From assembly GCF_051014685.1 (NCBI RefSeq), contig NW_027478761.1, positions 434,001 to 498,000 on the forward strand: a stretch of 64,000 bases of DNA. Direction: 5' to 3'. Position 1 is the stretch's first letter; every line of letters begins with the position of its first letter. Positions 24,901-40,100 of this stretch are shown here, piece after piece. The position numbers were made by a program, and so were the translations under genes. Below the pieces are notes generated by a model. That model had not been told where the DNA came from. It was given only the letters and a program-made list of their open reading frames with translations, and searched no databases. Origin of the DNA: Ptiloglossa arizonensis. Lineage: Eukaryota; Arthropoda; Insecta; Hymenoptera; Colletidae.

Positions 24901-25569
24901 GTTATACGTTATACGTTATACGTTATACGTTATACGTTATTCGTTATACGTTATACGTTATACGTCATACGTTATACGTTATACGTTATACGTTCTACGT
25001 TGTACGTTATACGTTAAACGTTGTACGTTATACGTTATACGTCATACGTTATACGTTATACGTTATATGTTATACGTTCTACGTTATACGTTAAACGTTA
25101 TGCGATATACGTTATACGTTATACGTTATACGTTATACGTTATAGGTTATACGTTATACCTTAGACGCTATACGTTATACGTAATATGTAATACGTCATA
25201 CGTTTTACGTTAATCGTTATACGTTATACGTTATACGCTATACGTTATACGTTATACGTTATACGTTAGACGCTATACGTTATACGTTATACGTTTTACG
25301 TTGTACGTTATACGTTATACGTTATACGTTGTACGTTATACGTTATACGTTATACGTTATACGTTATACGCTATACGTTATACGTTATACGTTATACGTT
25401 ATACGTTATTCGTTATACGTTATACGTTATTCGTTATACGTTATACGTTATACGTTATACGTTACGCGTTATAGGATATACGTTATACGTTATACGTTAT
25501 ACGTTATACGTTATACGTTATACGTTATACGTTGTACGTTATACGTTATACGTTATACGTTATACGTTA

Positions 25570-25571
25570 TA
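25570..25571 (+). repeat. TA target duplication of the mariner (left)
   Basis: TA of a satellite monomer immediately before the element, matched by TA at 26848-26849 after it. The unoccupied paralogue at 38216-38217 has a single TA. Confidence 0.9.
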
Positions 25572-25600
25572 TTAGGTGGACCGGAAAGTAATGTCGTTTC
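25572..25600 (+). repeat. Left terminal inverted repeat of the mariner (29 bp)
   Basis: Starts TTAGGTGGACCGG. Its reverse complement equals 26819-26847 over all 29 bases; the next base differs. This is the expected transposase binding site. Confidence 0.95.
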
Positions 25601-25738
25601 TGCGCATGTCACTATTTGATTGTCATTTGTCAGCTCATTGTGTACATTAAAGTCGTAGCAAAGACATTCTGAGGTTATAGTGACTTGTTTAGTTGTAAAT
25701 AATTAAATTTAAAATTTTTCTTTACAATTTTGGGTGAA

Positions 25739-26773
25739 ATGGCCAGCCAAATACCAGAAGAGGTACATATCCGGCATTGCATGCTTTCTGATTTTCGCAA
25801 GGGTAGTAACGCAACAGTTGCTACCAAAAACATTTGCGATGTTTATCCAAATGCATTAGACGTTCGTAAATGCCAAAGGTGGTTTTCCAAGTTCAAATCC
25901 GGTAATTTTGATCTTTCCGACTCGTATCGATCAGGAAGACCAACAACGTTAGACAATGACGTGTTAAGTGCGGAAGTGGAAGCAAATCCGTGTCAGACAA
26001 TCGAGGAATTGTCAAACAGTCTTAACCAACCTTGGTCGACCATCCAAGAACATTTGCAGCAGATTGGGAAAGTAAGCAGAGCAGGTGTTTGGGTCCCGCA
26101 TAATCTGTCCGAAGAGAACAAGGCTAACCGATCCACCACATGCAACTTATTGCTTCAACGGCACAATACAGAAGCGTTTTTTGATCGCTTGATCACCGGA
26201 GATGAAAAGTGGGTTCTTTATGATTATCCAAAACGCAAAAGGCAGTGGCTCTCTCCAAATGAATCGCCACAAAGTACTGCTAAGCCAGGTTTACACCCCA
26301 AAAAGGCCCTTTTGTGTGTTTGGTGGAGTATTCGCGGCGTTGTTCATTTTGAAGTGCTGAAACCTGGACAGACTGTGAATGCAGACCTTTACTGTGAACA
26401 ATTAGATCGTGTAAATAAATCTTTAATTGAAAAGTGGCCAGCGATTGTCAACAGAAAAGGCGTTATTCTGCAAGACGATAATGCAAGACCGCACTGCGCA
26501 AGACGAACCTTGGCAAAAATTAATGAATTGGGGTGGGAGGTACTGCCTCACCCACCATACTCGCCCGATGTTGCACCATCGGATTTCCATTTATTCCGAT
26601 CGCTTCAACACTTTCTAAGTGGCAAAAGATTTGCAAATTTGGATGATATTCAAAATGCCATTTCTGTATATTTTGCTCAAAAACCAATTGATTTTTATCG
26701 ATCCGGCATTGAAAATTTGCACACTAGATGGCAAAAGGTTGTTGATAATGAGGGTGATTATATCATTGATTAA
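25739..26773 (+). CDS. Mariner transposase, apparently intact (344 aa)
   Basis: Cut-and-paste transposase of the mariner family; it would bind the inverted repeats, excise the element and insert it at TA. The ATG at 25739 gives MASQIPEEVH, the usual mariner start. The nine upstream bases in frame contain only TTG and are not counted. The N-terminal half is a paired helix-turn-helix region (residues about 1-112, with SGRP at 65-68). The WVPHNL linker lies at 118-123. The catalytic triad is Asp155 (TGDEKW), Asp247 (QDDNARPH) and Asp282 (YSPDVAPSDFHLF), with 34 residues between the last two: DD34D. The length equals the usual 340-350 residues and there is no stop or frameshift, so it may be active. 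Codon use is AT-rich, unlike the GC-rich retrotransposon. Confidence 0.96.
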   Translation: MASQIPEEVHIRHCMLSDFRKGSNATVATKNICDVYPNALDVRKCQRWFSKFKSGNFDLSDSYRSGRPTTLDNDVLSAEVEANPCQTIEELSNSLNQPWSTIQEHLQQIGKVSRAGVWVPHNLSEENKANRSTTCNLLLQRHNTEAFFDRLITGDEKWVLYDYPKRKRQWLSPNESPQSTAKPGLHPKKALLCVWWSIRGVVHFEVLKPGQTVNADLYCEQLDRVNKSLIEKWPAIVNRKGVILQDDNARPHCARRTLAKINELGWEVLPHPPYSPDVAPSDFHLFRSLQHFLSGKRFANLDDIQNAISVYFAQKPIDFYRSGIENLHTRWQKVVDNEGDYIID

Positions 26774-26774
26774 A

Positions 26775-26780
26775 AATAAA
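26775..26780 (+). terminator. Polyadenylation signal of the mariner transcript
   Basis: AATAAA begins one base after the transposase stop codon, a compact arrangement common in mariners. The remaining 38 bases before the right inverted repeat show nothing else. Confidence 0.6.
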
Positions 26781-26818
26781 AACTCGTTAAAAATTTATGT
26801 ATTTGAATTTAATGTCGG

Positions 26819-26847
26819 GAAACGACATTACTTTCCGGTCCACCTAA
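26819..26847 (-). repeat. Right terminal inverted repeat of the mariner (29 bp)
   Basis: Perfect reverse complement of 25572-25600. It is followed by the TA duplication and then CCTTATACG, the same bases that follow the single TA in the unoccupied paralogue. Confidence 0.95.
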
Positions 26848-26849
26848 TA
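26848..26849 (+). repeat. TA target duplication of the mariner (right)
   Basis: Matches TA at 25570-25571. The satellite resumes at 26850. Confidence 0.9.
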
Positions 26850-28009
26850 CCTTATACGTTATACGTTATACGTTATACGTTATACGTTATACGTTATACG
26901 TTATACGTTAAACGTTGTACGTTATACGTTATACGTTTTACGTTATACGTTATACGTTATACGTTATACGTTATACGTTATACGTTATACGTTATGCGTT
27001 ATACGTCATGCGATATACGTTATACGTTATACGTTATACGTTATACGTTATACGTTATACGTTATACGTTATTCGTTATACGTTATACGTTATACGTCAT
27101 ACGTTATACGTCATACGTTATACGTTATACGTTGTACGTTATACGTTGTACGTTATACGTTATACGTTATACGTTATACGTTATACGTTATACGTTATAA
27201 GTTATACGTTGTACGTTATACGTTATACGTTATACGTTATACGTTAGACGTTGTACGTTATACGTTATACGTTATACGTTATACGTTATACGGTATACGT
27301 TATACGTTATACATTATACATTATACGTTATACGTTATACTTCATACGTTATACGTTATACGTTGTACGTTATACGTTGTACGTTATACGTTATACGTTA
27401 TACGTTATACGTTATACGTTATACGTTATAAGTTATACGTTGTACGTTATACGTTATACGTTATACGTTATACGTTAGACGTTGTACGTTATACGTTATA
27501 CGTTATACGTTATACGTTATAGGTTGTACGTTATACGTTATACGTTATACGTTATACGTTATGCGTTATACGTTATACGTTATACGTTATACGATATACG
27601 TTATACGTTATACGTTATACGTTATACGGCATACGTTATACGTTATACGTTATACGTTATACGTTATACGTTATACGATATACGTTATACGGTATACGTT
27701 ATACGTTATACATTATACATTATACGTTATACGTTATACTTCATACGTTATACGTTATACGTTATACGTTATACGTTATACGTTATACGTTATACGTTAT
27801 GCGTTATAGAATATACGTTATACGTTGTACGTTATACGTTATACGTTATACGTTATGCGTTATAGAATATACGTTATACGTTATACGTTATACGTTATAC
27901 GTTATACGTTATACGTTATACGTTATACGTTATACGTTATACGTTATACGTTATACGTTATACGTTATACGTTGTACGTTGTACGTTATACGTTATACGT
28001 TATACGTTA

Positions 28010-31000
28010 TACGTTATACGTTATACGTTATACGTTATACGTTATACGTTGTACGTTGTACGTTATACGTTATACGTTATACGTTATACGTTATACGTTA
28101 TACGTTATACGTAATATGTAATACGTCATACGTTATACGTTATACGTTATACGTTACACGTTATAGGTTGTACGTTATACGTTATACGTTATACGTTACA
28201 CGTTATGCGTTATACGTTATACGTCATACGTTATACGTTATATGTTATACGTTATACGTTATACGTTATACGTTATACGTTATACGTTATACGTTATACG
28301 TTATACGTTATACGTTATACGTTATACGTTATACGTTATACGTAATATGTAATACGTCATACGTTATACGTTATACGTTATACGTTATACGTTATACGTT
28401 ATACGTTATACGTTATACGGTATACGTTATACGTTATACATTGTACATTATACGTTATACGTTATACTTCATACGTTATACGTTATACGTTATACGTTAT
28501 ACGTTATACGTTATACGTTATACGTTATACGTTATACGTTATACGTTATACGTTATACGTTATACGTTATACGTTATACGTTAGACGCTATACGTTATAC
28601 GTTACACGTTATACGTTATACGTTATACGTTATACGTTATACGTTGTACGTTATACGTTCTACGTTATACGTTATACGTTAAACGTTGTACGTTATACGT
28701 TATACGTCATACGTTATACGTTATACGTTATATGTTATACGTTCTACGTTATACGTTATACGTTATGCGTTATACGTTATACGTTATACGTTATACGTTA
28801 TACGATATACGTTATACGTTATACGTTATACGCTATACGTTATACGTAATACGTAATACGTCATACGTTTTACGTTAATCGTTATACGTTATACGTTATA
28901 CGCTATACGTTATACGTTATACGTTATACGTTAGACGCTATACGTTATACGTTATACGTTATACGTTATACGTTATACGTTATACGTTGTTCGTTATACG
29001 TTCTACGTTATACGTTATACGTTAAACGCTGTACGTTATACGTTATACGTCATACGTTATACGTTACACGTTATATGTTATACGTTCTACGTTATACATT
29101 ATACGTTAAACGCTGTACGTTATACGTTATACGTTTTACGTTATACGTTATACGTTATACGTTATACGTTATACGTCATACGTTATACGTTATACGTTAT
29201 ATGTTATACGTTATACGTAATACGTTATAGGTTATACGTTATACGTTATACGTTATACGTTATATGTTATACGCTCTACGTTATACGTTATACGTTATAC
29301 GTTATACGTTATACGTTATACGTTATACGTTATACGTTATACGTTATACGTTATGCGTTATAGGATATACGTTATACGTTATGCGTTGTACGTTATACGT
29401 TGTACGTTATACGTTATACGTTATACGTTATACGTTATACGTTATACGTTATACGTTAGACGCTATACGTTATACGTTACACGTTATACGTTATACGTTA
29501 TACGTTATACGTTGAACGTTATACGTTCTACGTTATACGTTATACGTTAAACGTTGTACGTTATACGTTATACGTCATACGTTATACGTTATACGTTATA
29601 CGTTATACGTTGTACGTTATACGTTGTACGTTATACGTTATACGTTATACGTTATACGTTATACGTTAGACGGTATACGTTATACGTTATACGTTATACG
29701 TTATACGTTATACGTTATACGTTAGACGCTATACGTTATACGTTACACGTTATACGTTATACGTTATACGTTATACGTTATGCGTTATACGTTATACGTT
29801 ATACGTTATACGTTATACGTTATACGTTATACGTTATACGTAAATCGTTATAGGTTATACGTCATACGTTATACGTTATACGTTATATGTTATACGCTCT
29901 ACGTTATACGTTATACGTTATACGTTATACGTTATACGTTATACGTTATACGTTATACGTTATACGTTATGCGTTATACGTTATACGTTATACGTTATAC
30001 GTTATACGTTGTACGTTATACGTTATGCGTTATACGTAATACGTTATAGGTTATACGTTATACGTTATACGTTATACGTTATACGTTATATGTTATACGC
30101 TCTACGTTATACGTTATACTTTATACGTTATACGTTATACGTTATACGTTATACGTTATACGTTATACGTTATACGTTATGCGTTATAGGATATACGTTA
30201 TACGTTATACGTTGTACGTTATACGTTGTACGTTATACGTTATTCGTTATACGTTATACGTTATTCGTTATACGTTATACGTTATACGTTATACGTTATG
30301 CGTTATACGTCATGCGATATACGTTATACGTTATTCGTTATACGTTATACGTTAAACGTTGTACGTTATACGTTATACGTTATACGTTATACGTTATACG
30401 CTATACGTTATACGTTATACGTTATGCGTTATACGTTGTACGTTATACGTTACACGTTATACGTTATACGTTATACGTTAGACGCTATACGTTATACGTA
30501 ATATGTAATACGTCATACGTTTTACGTTAATCTTTATACGTTATACGTTATACGTTATACGCTATACGTTATACGTTATACGTTATACGTTAGACGCTAT
30601 ACGTTATACGTTGTACGTTATACGTTATACGTTATACGTTGTACGTTATGCGTTATACGTTATACGTTATACGTTATACGTTATACGTTATACGTTATAC
30701 GTTAGACGCTATACGTTATACGTTACACGTTATACGTTATACGTTATACGTTATACGTTGTACGTTATACGTTCTACGTTATACGTTATACGTTAAACGT
30801 TGTACGTTATACGTTATACGTCATACGTTATACGTTATACGTTATACGTTGTACGTTATACGTTCTACGTTATACGTTATACGTTAAACGTTGTACGTTA
30901 TACGTTATACGTCATACGTTATACGTTATACGTTATATGTTATACGTTCTACGTTATACGTTATACGTTAAACGTGGTACGTTATACGTTATACGTTATA

Positions 31001-32570
31001 CGTTATACGTTATACGTTATACGTTATACGTTATACGTTATGCGTTATACGTTACACGTTATACGTTATACGTTATACTTTATACGTTATACGTTATACG
31101 TTATACGTTATACGTTATACGTTATACGTTATACGTTATACGTTATACGTTATGCGTTATAGGATATACGTTATACGTTATACGTTGTACGTTATAAGTT
31201 ATACGTTATACGTTATACGTTATACGTTATACGTTATACGTTATACGTTATACGTTATACGTTATACGTTATACGTTATACGTTATACGTTATACGTTAT
31301 ACGTTATACGTTATACGTTATACGTTATACGTTATACGTTATACGTTATACGTTATACGTTATACGTTATACGTTATACGTTATACGTTATACGTTATAC
31401 GTTATACGTTATACGTTATACGTTATACGTTATACGTTATACGTTATACGTTATACGTTATACGTTATACGTTATACGTTATACGTTATACGTAATACGT
31501 TATACGTTATACGTTATACGTTGTACGTTATACGTTATACGTTATGCGTTATACGTTATACGTTATACGTTATACGTTATACGTTATACGTTATACGTTA
31601 TACGTTATACGTTATACGTTATACGTTATACGTTATACGTTATAGGTTGTACGTTATACGTTATACGTTATACGATATACGTTATACGTTATACGTTATA
31701 CGTTATACGTTATACGTTATACGTTAATCGTTATACGTTATACGTTATGCGTTATAGGATATACGTTATACGTTATACGTTGTACGTTATACGTTATACG
31801 TTATGCGTTACACGTCATGCGATATACGTTATACGTTATTCGTTAATCGTTATACGTTATACGTTAGACGCTATACGTTATACGTTATACGTTATACGTT
31901 ATGCGTTATACGTTATACGTTATACGTTCTACGATATACGTTATACGTTATACGTTATACGTTATACGTTATACGTTATACGTTATACGTTATACGTTCT
32001 ACGATATACGTTATACGTTATACGTTATACCTTAGACGCTATACGTTATACGTAATATGTAATACGTCATACGTTTTACGTTAATCGTTATACGTTATAC
32101 GTTATACGCTATACGTTATACGTTATACGTTATACGTTAGACGCTATACGTTATACGTTATACGTTTTACGTTGTACGTTATACGTTATACGTTATACGT
32201 TGTACGTTATACGTTATACGTTATACGTTATACGTTATGCGTTACACGTCATGCGATATACGTTATACGTTATTCGTTAATCGTTATACGTTATACGTTA
32301 GACGCTATACGTTATACGTAATATGTAATACGTCATACGTTTTACGTTAATCGTTATACGTTATACGTTATACGCTATACGTTATACGTTATACGTTATA
32401 CGTTAGACGCTATACGTTATACGTTATACGTTTTACGTTGTACGTTATACGTTATACGTTATACGTTGTACGTTATACGTTATACGTTATACGTTATACG
32501 TTGTACGTTATACGTTATACGTTATGCGTTATACGTTATACGTTATACGTTATACGTTATACGTTATACG
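28010..32570 (+). repeat. Higher-order satellite block of about 4557 bp, copy 1
   Basis: Doubled TTGTACG monomers at 28048 and the following variants are repeated from 32605 at a shift of 4557 bp. The shift becomes 4571 around 30.6-31.2 kb and 4543 around 31.8-32.5 kb, so the copies differ by small gains and losses of whole monomers. The junction lies near 32.57 kb. Confidence 0.85.
31199..31491 (+). repeat. Longest uninterrupted run of consensus monomers seen (about 42)
   Basis: From just after a TTATAAG to a TAATACG at 31492 I see only TTATACG. The paralogous run near 35.77-36.03 kb is about 28 bp (four monomers) shorter, which accounts for the change of shift between the two blocks. A comparable run lies at about 12.29-12.54 kb. 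Confidence 0.7.
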
Positions 32571-35500
32571 TTATACGTTATACGTTATACGTTATACGTT
32601 ATACGTTGTACGTTGTACGTTATACGTTATACGTTATACGTTATACGTTATACGTTATACGTTATACGTAATATGTAATACGTCATACGTTATACGTTAT
32701 ACGTTATACGTTACACGTTATAGGTTGTACGTTATACGTTATACGTTATACGTTACACGTTATGCGTTATACGTTATACGTCATACGTTATACGTTATAT
32801 GTTATACGTTATACGTTATACGTTATACGTTATACGTTATACGTTATACGTTATACGTTATACGTTATACGTTATACGTTATACGTTATACGTTATACGT
32901 AATATGTAATACGTCATACGTTATACGTTATACGTTATACGTTATACGTTATACGTTATACGTTATACGTTATACGGTATACGTTATACGTTATACATTG
33001 TACATTATACGTTATACGTTATACTTCATACGTTATACGTTATACGTTATACGTTATACGTTATACGTTATACGTTATACGTTATACGTTATACGTTATA
33101 CGTTATACGTTATACGTTATACGTTATACGTTATACGTTAGACGCTATACGTTATACGTTACACGTTATACGTTATACGTTATACGTTATACGTTATACG
33201 TTGTACGTTATACGTTCTACGTTATACGTTATACGTTAAACGTTGTACGTTATACGTTATACGTCATACGTTATACGTTATACGTTATATGTTATACGTT
33301 CTACGTTATACGTTATACGTTATGCGTTATACGTTATACGTTATACGTTATACGTTATACGTTATACGTTATACGTTATACGTTATACGCTATACGTTAT
33401 ACGTAATACGTAATACGTCATACGTTTTACGTTAATCGTTATACGTTATACGTTATACGCTATACGTTATACGTTATACGTTATACGTTAGACGCTATAC
33501 GTTATACGTTATACGTTATACGTTATACGTTATACGTTATACGTTGTTCGTTATACGTTCTACGTTATACGTTATACGTTAAACGCTGTACGTTATACGT
33601 TATACGTCATACGTTATACGTTACACGTTATATGTTATACGTTCTACGTTATACATTATACGTTAAACGCTGTACGTTATACGTTATACGTTTTACGTTA
33701 TACGTTATACGTTATACGTTATACGTTATACGTCATACGTTATACGTTATACGTTATATGTTATACGTTATACGTAATACGTTATAGGTTATACGTTATA
33801 CGTTATACGTTATACGTTATATGTTATACGCTCTACGTTATACGTTATACGTTATACGTTATACGTTATACGTTATACGTTATACGTTATACGTTATACG
33901 TTATACGTTATGCGTTATAGGATATACGTTATACGTTATGCGTTGTACGTTATACGTTGTACGTTATACGTTATACGTTATACGTTATACGTTATACGTT
34001 ATACGTTATACGTTAGACGCTATACGTTATACGTTACACGTTATACGTTATACGTTATACGTTATACGTTGAACGTTATACGTTCTACGTTATACGTTAT
34101 ACGTTAAACGTTGTACGTTATACGTTATACGTCATACGTTATACGTTATACGTTATACGTTATACGTTGTACGTTATACGTTGTACGTTATACGTTATAC
34201 GTTATACGTTATACGTTATACGTTAGACGGTATACGTTATACGTTATACGTTATACGTTATACGTTATACGTTATACGTTAGACGCTATACGTTATACGT
34301 TACACGTTATACGTTATACGTTATACGTTATACGTTATGCGTTATACGTTATACGTTATACGTTATACGTTATACGTTATACGTTATACGTTATACGTAA
34401 ATCGTTATAGGTTATACGTCATACGTTATACGTTATACGTTATATGTTATACGCTCTACGTTATACGTTATACGTTATACGTTATACGTTATACGTTATA
34501 CGTTATACGTTATACGTTATACGTTATGCGTTATACGTTATACGTTATACGTTATACGTTATACGTTGTACGTTATACGTTATGCGTTATACGTAATACG
34601 TTATAGGTTATACGTTATACGTTATACGTTATACGTTATACGTTATATGTTATACGCTCTACGTTATACGTTATACTTTATACGTTATACGTTATACGTT
34701 ATACGTTATACGTTATACGTTATACGTTATATGTTATGCGTTATAGGATATACGTTATACGTTATACGTTGTACGTTATACGTTGTACGTTATACGTTGT
34801 ACGTTATACGTTATTCGTTATACGTTATACGTTATTCGTTATACGTTATACGTTATACGTTATACGTTATGCGTTATACGTCATGCGATATACGTTATAC
34901 GTTATTCGTTATACGTTATACGTTAAACGTTGTACGTTATACGTTATACGTTATACGTTATACGTTATACGCTATACGTTATACGTTATACGTTATGCGT
35001 TATACGTTGTACGTTATACGTTACACGTTATACGTTATACGTTATACGTTAGACGCTATACGTTATACGTAATATGTAATACGTCATACGTTTTACGTTA
35101 ATCTTTATACGTTATACGTTATACGTTATACGCTATACGTTATACGTTATACGTTATACGTTAGACGCTATACGTTATACGTTGTACGTTATACGTTATA
35201 CGTTATACGTTGTACGTTATGCGTTATACGTTATACGTTATACGTTATACGTTATACGTTATACGTTATACGTTAGACGCTATACGTTATACGTTACACG
35301 TTATACGTTATACGTTATACGTTATACGTTGTACGTTATACGTTCTACGTTATACGTTATACGTTAAACGTTGTACGTTATACGTTATACGTCATACGTT
35401 ATACGTTATACGTTATACGTTGTACGTTATACGTTCTACGTTATACGTTATACGTTAAACGTTGTACGTTATACGTTATACGTCATACGTTATACGTTAT

Positions 35501-37110
35501 ACGTTATATGTTATACGTTCTACGTTATACGTTATACGTTAAACGTGGTACGTTATACGTTATACGTTATACGTTATACGTTATACGTTATACGTTATAC
35601 GTTATACGTTATGCGTTATACGTTACACGTTATACGTTATACGTTATACTTTATACGTTATACGTTATACGTTATACGTTATACGTTATACGTTATACGT
35701 TATACGTTATACGTTATACGTTATGCGTTATAGGATATACGTTATACGTTATACGTTGTACGTTATAAGTTATACGTTATACGTTATACGTTATACGTTA
35801 TACGTTATACGTTATACGTTATACGTTATACGTTATACGTTATACGTTATACGTTATACGTTATACGTTATACGTTATACGTTATACGTTATACGTTATA
35901 CGTTATACGTTATACGTTATACGTTATACGTTATACGTTATACGTTATACGTTATACGTTATACGTTATACGTTATACGTTATACGTTATACGTTATACG
36001 TTATACGTTATACGTTATACGTTATACGTTATACGTAATACGTTATACGTTATACGTTATACGTTGTACGTTATACGTTATACGTTATGCGTTATACGTT
36101 ATACGTTATACGTTATACGTTATACGTTATACGTTATACGTTATACGTTATACGTTATACGTTATACGTTATACGTTATACGTTATAGGTTGTACGTTAT
36201 ACGTTATACGTTATACGATATACGTTATACGTTATACGTTATACGTTATACGTTATACGTTATACGTTAATCGTTATACGTTATACGTTATGCGTTATAG
36301 GATATACGTTATACGTTATACGTTGTACGTTATACGTTATACGTTATGCGTTACACGTCATGCGATATACGTTATACGTTATTCGTTAATCGTTATACGT
36401 TATACGTTAGACGCTATACGTTATACGTTATACGTTATACGTTATGCGTTATACGTTATACGTTATACGTTCTACGATATACGTTATACGTTATACGTTA
36501 TACGTTATACGTTATACGTTATACGTTATACGTTATACGTTCTACGATATACGTTATACGTTATACGTTATACCTTAGACGCTATACGTTATACGTAATA
36601 TGTAATACGTCATACGTTTTACGTTAATCGTTATACGTTATACGTTATACGCTATACGTTATACGTTATACGTTATACGTTAGACGCTATACGTTATACG
36701 TTATACGTTTTACGTTGTACGTTATACGTTATACGTTATACGTTGTACGTTATACGTTATACGTTATACGTTATACGTTATGCGTTACACGTCATGCGAT
36801 ATACGTTATACGTTATTCGTTAATCGTTATACGTTATACGTTAGACGCTATACGTTATACGTAATATGTAATACGTCATACGTTTTACGTTAATCGTTAT
36901 ACGTTATACGTTATACGCTATACGTTATACGTTATACGTTATACGTTAGACGCTATACGTTATACGTTATACGTTTTACGTTGTACGTTATACGTTATAC
37001 GTTATACGTTGTACGTTATACGTTATACGTTATACGTTATACGTTGTACGTTATACGTTATACGTTATGCGTTATACGTTATACGTTATACGTTATACGT
37101 TATACGTTAT
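32571..37110 (+). repeat. Higher-order satellite block of about 4557 bp, copy 2
   Basis: Tandem copy of 28010-32570. Landmarks include the CTC-containing monomer near 33.83 kb (29.27 kb in copy 1) and TTATGCG-TTATAGG near 35.72 kb (31.15 kb). After about 37.1 kb the sequence passes into material also found at 24.4 kb and 41.1 kb. Confidence 0.85.
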
Positions 37111-40100
37111 ACGTTATACGTTATACGTTATACGTTATACGTTATACGTTATACGTTATAGGTTGTACGTTATACGTTATACGTTATACGATATACGTTA
37201 TACGTTATACGTTATACGTTATACGTTATACGTTATACGTTATACGTTATACGTTAATCGTTATACGTTATACGTTATGCGTTATAGGATATACGTTATA
37301 CGTTATACGTTGTACGTTATACGTTATACGTTATGCGTTACACGTCATGCGATATACGTTATACGTTATTCGTTAATCGTTATACGTTATACGTTAGACG
37401 CTATACGTTATACGTAATATGTAATACGTCATACGTTTTACGTTAATCGTTATACGTTATACGTTATACGCTATACGTTATACGTTATACGTTATACGTT
37501 ATGCGTTATACGTTATACGTTATACGTTCTACGATATACGTTATACGTTATACGTTATACGTTATACGTTATACGTTATACGTTATTCGTTATACGTTAT
37601 ACGTTATACGTCATACGTTATACGTTATACGTTATACGTTCTACGTTGTACGTTATACGTTAAACGTTGTACGTTATACGTTATACGTCATACGTTATAC
37701 GTTATACGTTATATGTTATACGTTCTACGTTATACGTTAAACGTTATGCGATATACGTTATACGTTATACGTTATACGTTATACGTTATAGGTTATACGT
37801 TATACCTTAGACGCTATACGTTATACGTAATATGTAATACGTCATACGTTTTACGTTAATCGTTATACGTTATACGTTATACGCTATACGTTATACGTTA
37901 TACGTTATACGTTAGACGCTATACGTTATACGTTATACGTTTTACGTTGTACGTTATACGTTATACGTTATACGTTGTACGTTATACGTTATACGTTATA
38001 CGTTATACGTTATACGCTATACGTTATACGTTATACGTTATACGTTATACGTTATTCGTTATACGTTATACGTTATTCGTTATACGTTATACGTTATACG
38101 TTATACGTTACGCGTTATAGGATATACGTTATACGTTATACGTTATACGTTATACGTTATACGTTATACGTTATACGTTGTACGTTATACGTTATACGTT
38201 ATACGTTATACGTTATACCTTATACGTTATACGTTATACGTTATACGTTATACGTTATACGTTATACGTTATACGTTAAACGTTGTACGTTATACGTTAT
38301 ACGTTTTACGTTATACGTTATACGTTATACGTTATACGTTATACGTTATACGTTATACGTTATGCGTTATGCGTTATACGTCATGCGATATACGTTATAC
38401 GTTATACGTTATACGTTATACGTTATACGTTATACGTTATACGTTATTCGTTATACGTTATACGTTATACGTCATACGTTATACGTCATACGTTATACGT
38501 TATACGTTATACGTTATACGTTATACGTTATACGTTATACGTTATACGTTATACGTTATATGTTATACGTTATACGTTATACGTTATACGTTATAGGTTA
38601 TACGTTATACGTTATACGTTATACGTTATACGTTATACGTTATACGTTAGACGTTGTACGTTATACGATATACGTTATACGTTATACGCTATACGTTATA
38701 CGTTATACGTTATACGTTATACGTTATACGTTATACGTTATACGTTATACGTTGTACGTTATACGTTGTACGTTATACGTTATACGTTATACGTTATACG
38801 TTATACGTTATACGTTATAAGTTATACGTTGTACGTTATACGTTATACGTTATACGTTATACGTTAGACGTTGTACGTTATACGTTATACGTTATACGTT
38901 ATAGGTTGTACGTTATACGTTATACGTTATACGTTATACGTTATGCGTTATACGTTATACGTTATACGTTATACGATATACGTTATACGTTATACGTTAT
39001 ACGTTATACGTTATACGTTATACGTTATACGTTGTACGTTGTACGTTATACGTTATACGTTATACGTTATACGTTATACGTTATACGTTATACGTTATAC
39101 GTTATACGTTGTACGTTGTACGTTGTACGTTATACGTTATACGTTATACGTTATACGTTATACGTAATATGTAATACGTCATACGTTATACGTTATACGT
39201 TATACGTTATACGTTATACGTTATACGTTATACGTTATACGGTATACGTTATACGTTATACATTATACATTATACGTTATACGTTATACTTCATACGTTA
39301 TACGTTATACGTTGTACGTTATACGTTGTACGTTATACGTTATACGTTATACGTTATACGTTATACGTTATACGTTATAAGTTATACGTTGTACGTTATA
39401 CGTTATACGTTATACGTTATACGTTAGACGTTGTACGTTATACGTTATACGTTATACGTTATACGTTATAGGTTGTACGTTATACGTTATACGTTATACG
39501 TTATACGTTATGCGTTATACGTTATACGTTATACGTTATACGATATACGTTATACGTTATACGTTATACGTTATACGGCATACGTTATACGTTATACGTT
39601 ATACGTTATACGTTATACGTTATACGATATACGTTATACGGTATACGTTATACGTTATACATTATACATTATACGTTATACGTTATACTTCATACGTTAT
39701 ACGTTATACGTTATACGTTATACGTTATACGTTATACGTTATACGTTATACGTTATACGTTATACGTTATACGTTATACGTTATACGTTATACGTTATAC
39801 GTTATACGTTAGACGCTATACGTTATGCGTTACACGTTATACGTTATACGTTATACGTTATACGTTATACGTTGTACGTTATACGTTCTACGTTATACGT
39901 TATACGTTAAACGTTGTACGTTATACGTTATGCGTTATACGTTATACGTTATACGTTATACGATATACGTTATACGTTATACGTTATACGTTATACGTTA
40001 TACGTTATACGTTATACGTTATGCGTTATAGGATATACGTTATACGTTATACGTTGTACGTTATACGTTATGCGTTATACGTCATGCGATATACGTAATA

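Larger units (their letters stand above)
19797..25571 (+). repeat. TTATACG satellite array, middle segment
   Basis: Same monomer and orientation as the left segment. The first few hundred bases resemble the array just left of the retrotransposon. The stretch 20.44-21.53 kb has phase-breaking indels found nowhere else. From about 21.3 kb onwards the blocks are shared with 27.8-29.5 kb and 32.6-34.0 kb, and from about 24.3 kb with 37.0-38.2 kb. No gene is present; the open frames are repeat artefacts. Confidence 0.98.
25572..26847 (+). mobile_element. Intact Tc1/mariner transposon (1276 bp)
   Basis: The element has 29-bp perfect terminal inverted repeats, a TA duplication, one full-length transposase and a polyadenylation signal directly after the stop. 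Length and layout are standard for a mariner. Two paralogous satellite blocks (38217/38218 and 43159/43160) show the same flanks with no insertion, which fixes both ends exactly. The subfamily is not assigned. Confidence 0.97.

Noticed and set aside
25730..25738. Upstream extension of the transposase start
   Set aside because: The extension begins at TTG. The ATG at 25739 gives the usual mariner N-terminus, so the shorter start is preferred.
26427..26950. Short plus-strand frames overlapping the mariner 3' half and the satellite
   Set aside because: They are out of frame with the transposase and run on into satellite or untranslated sequence.
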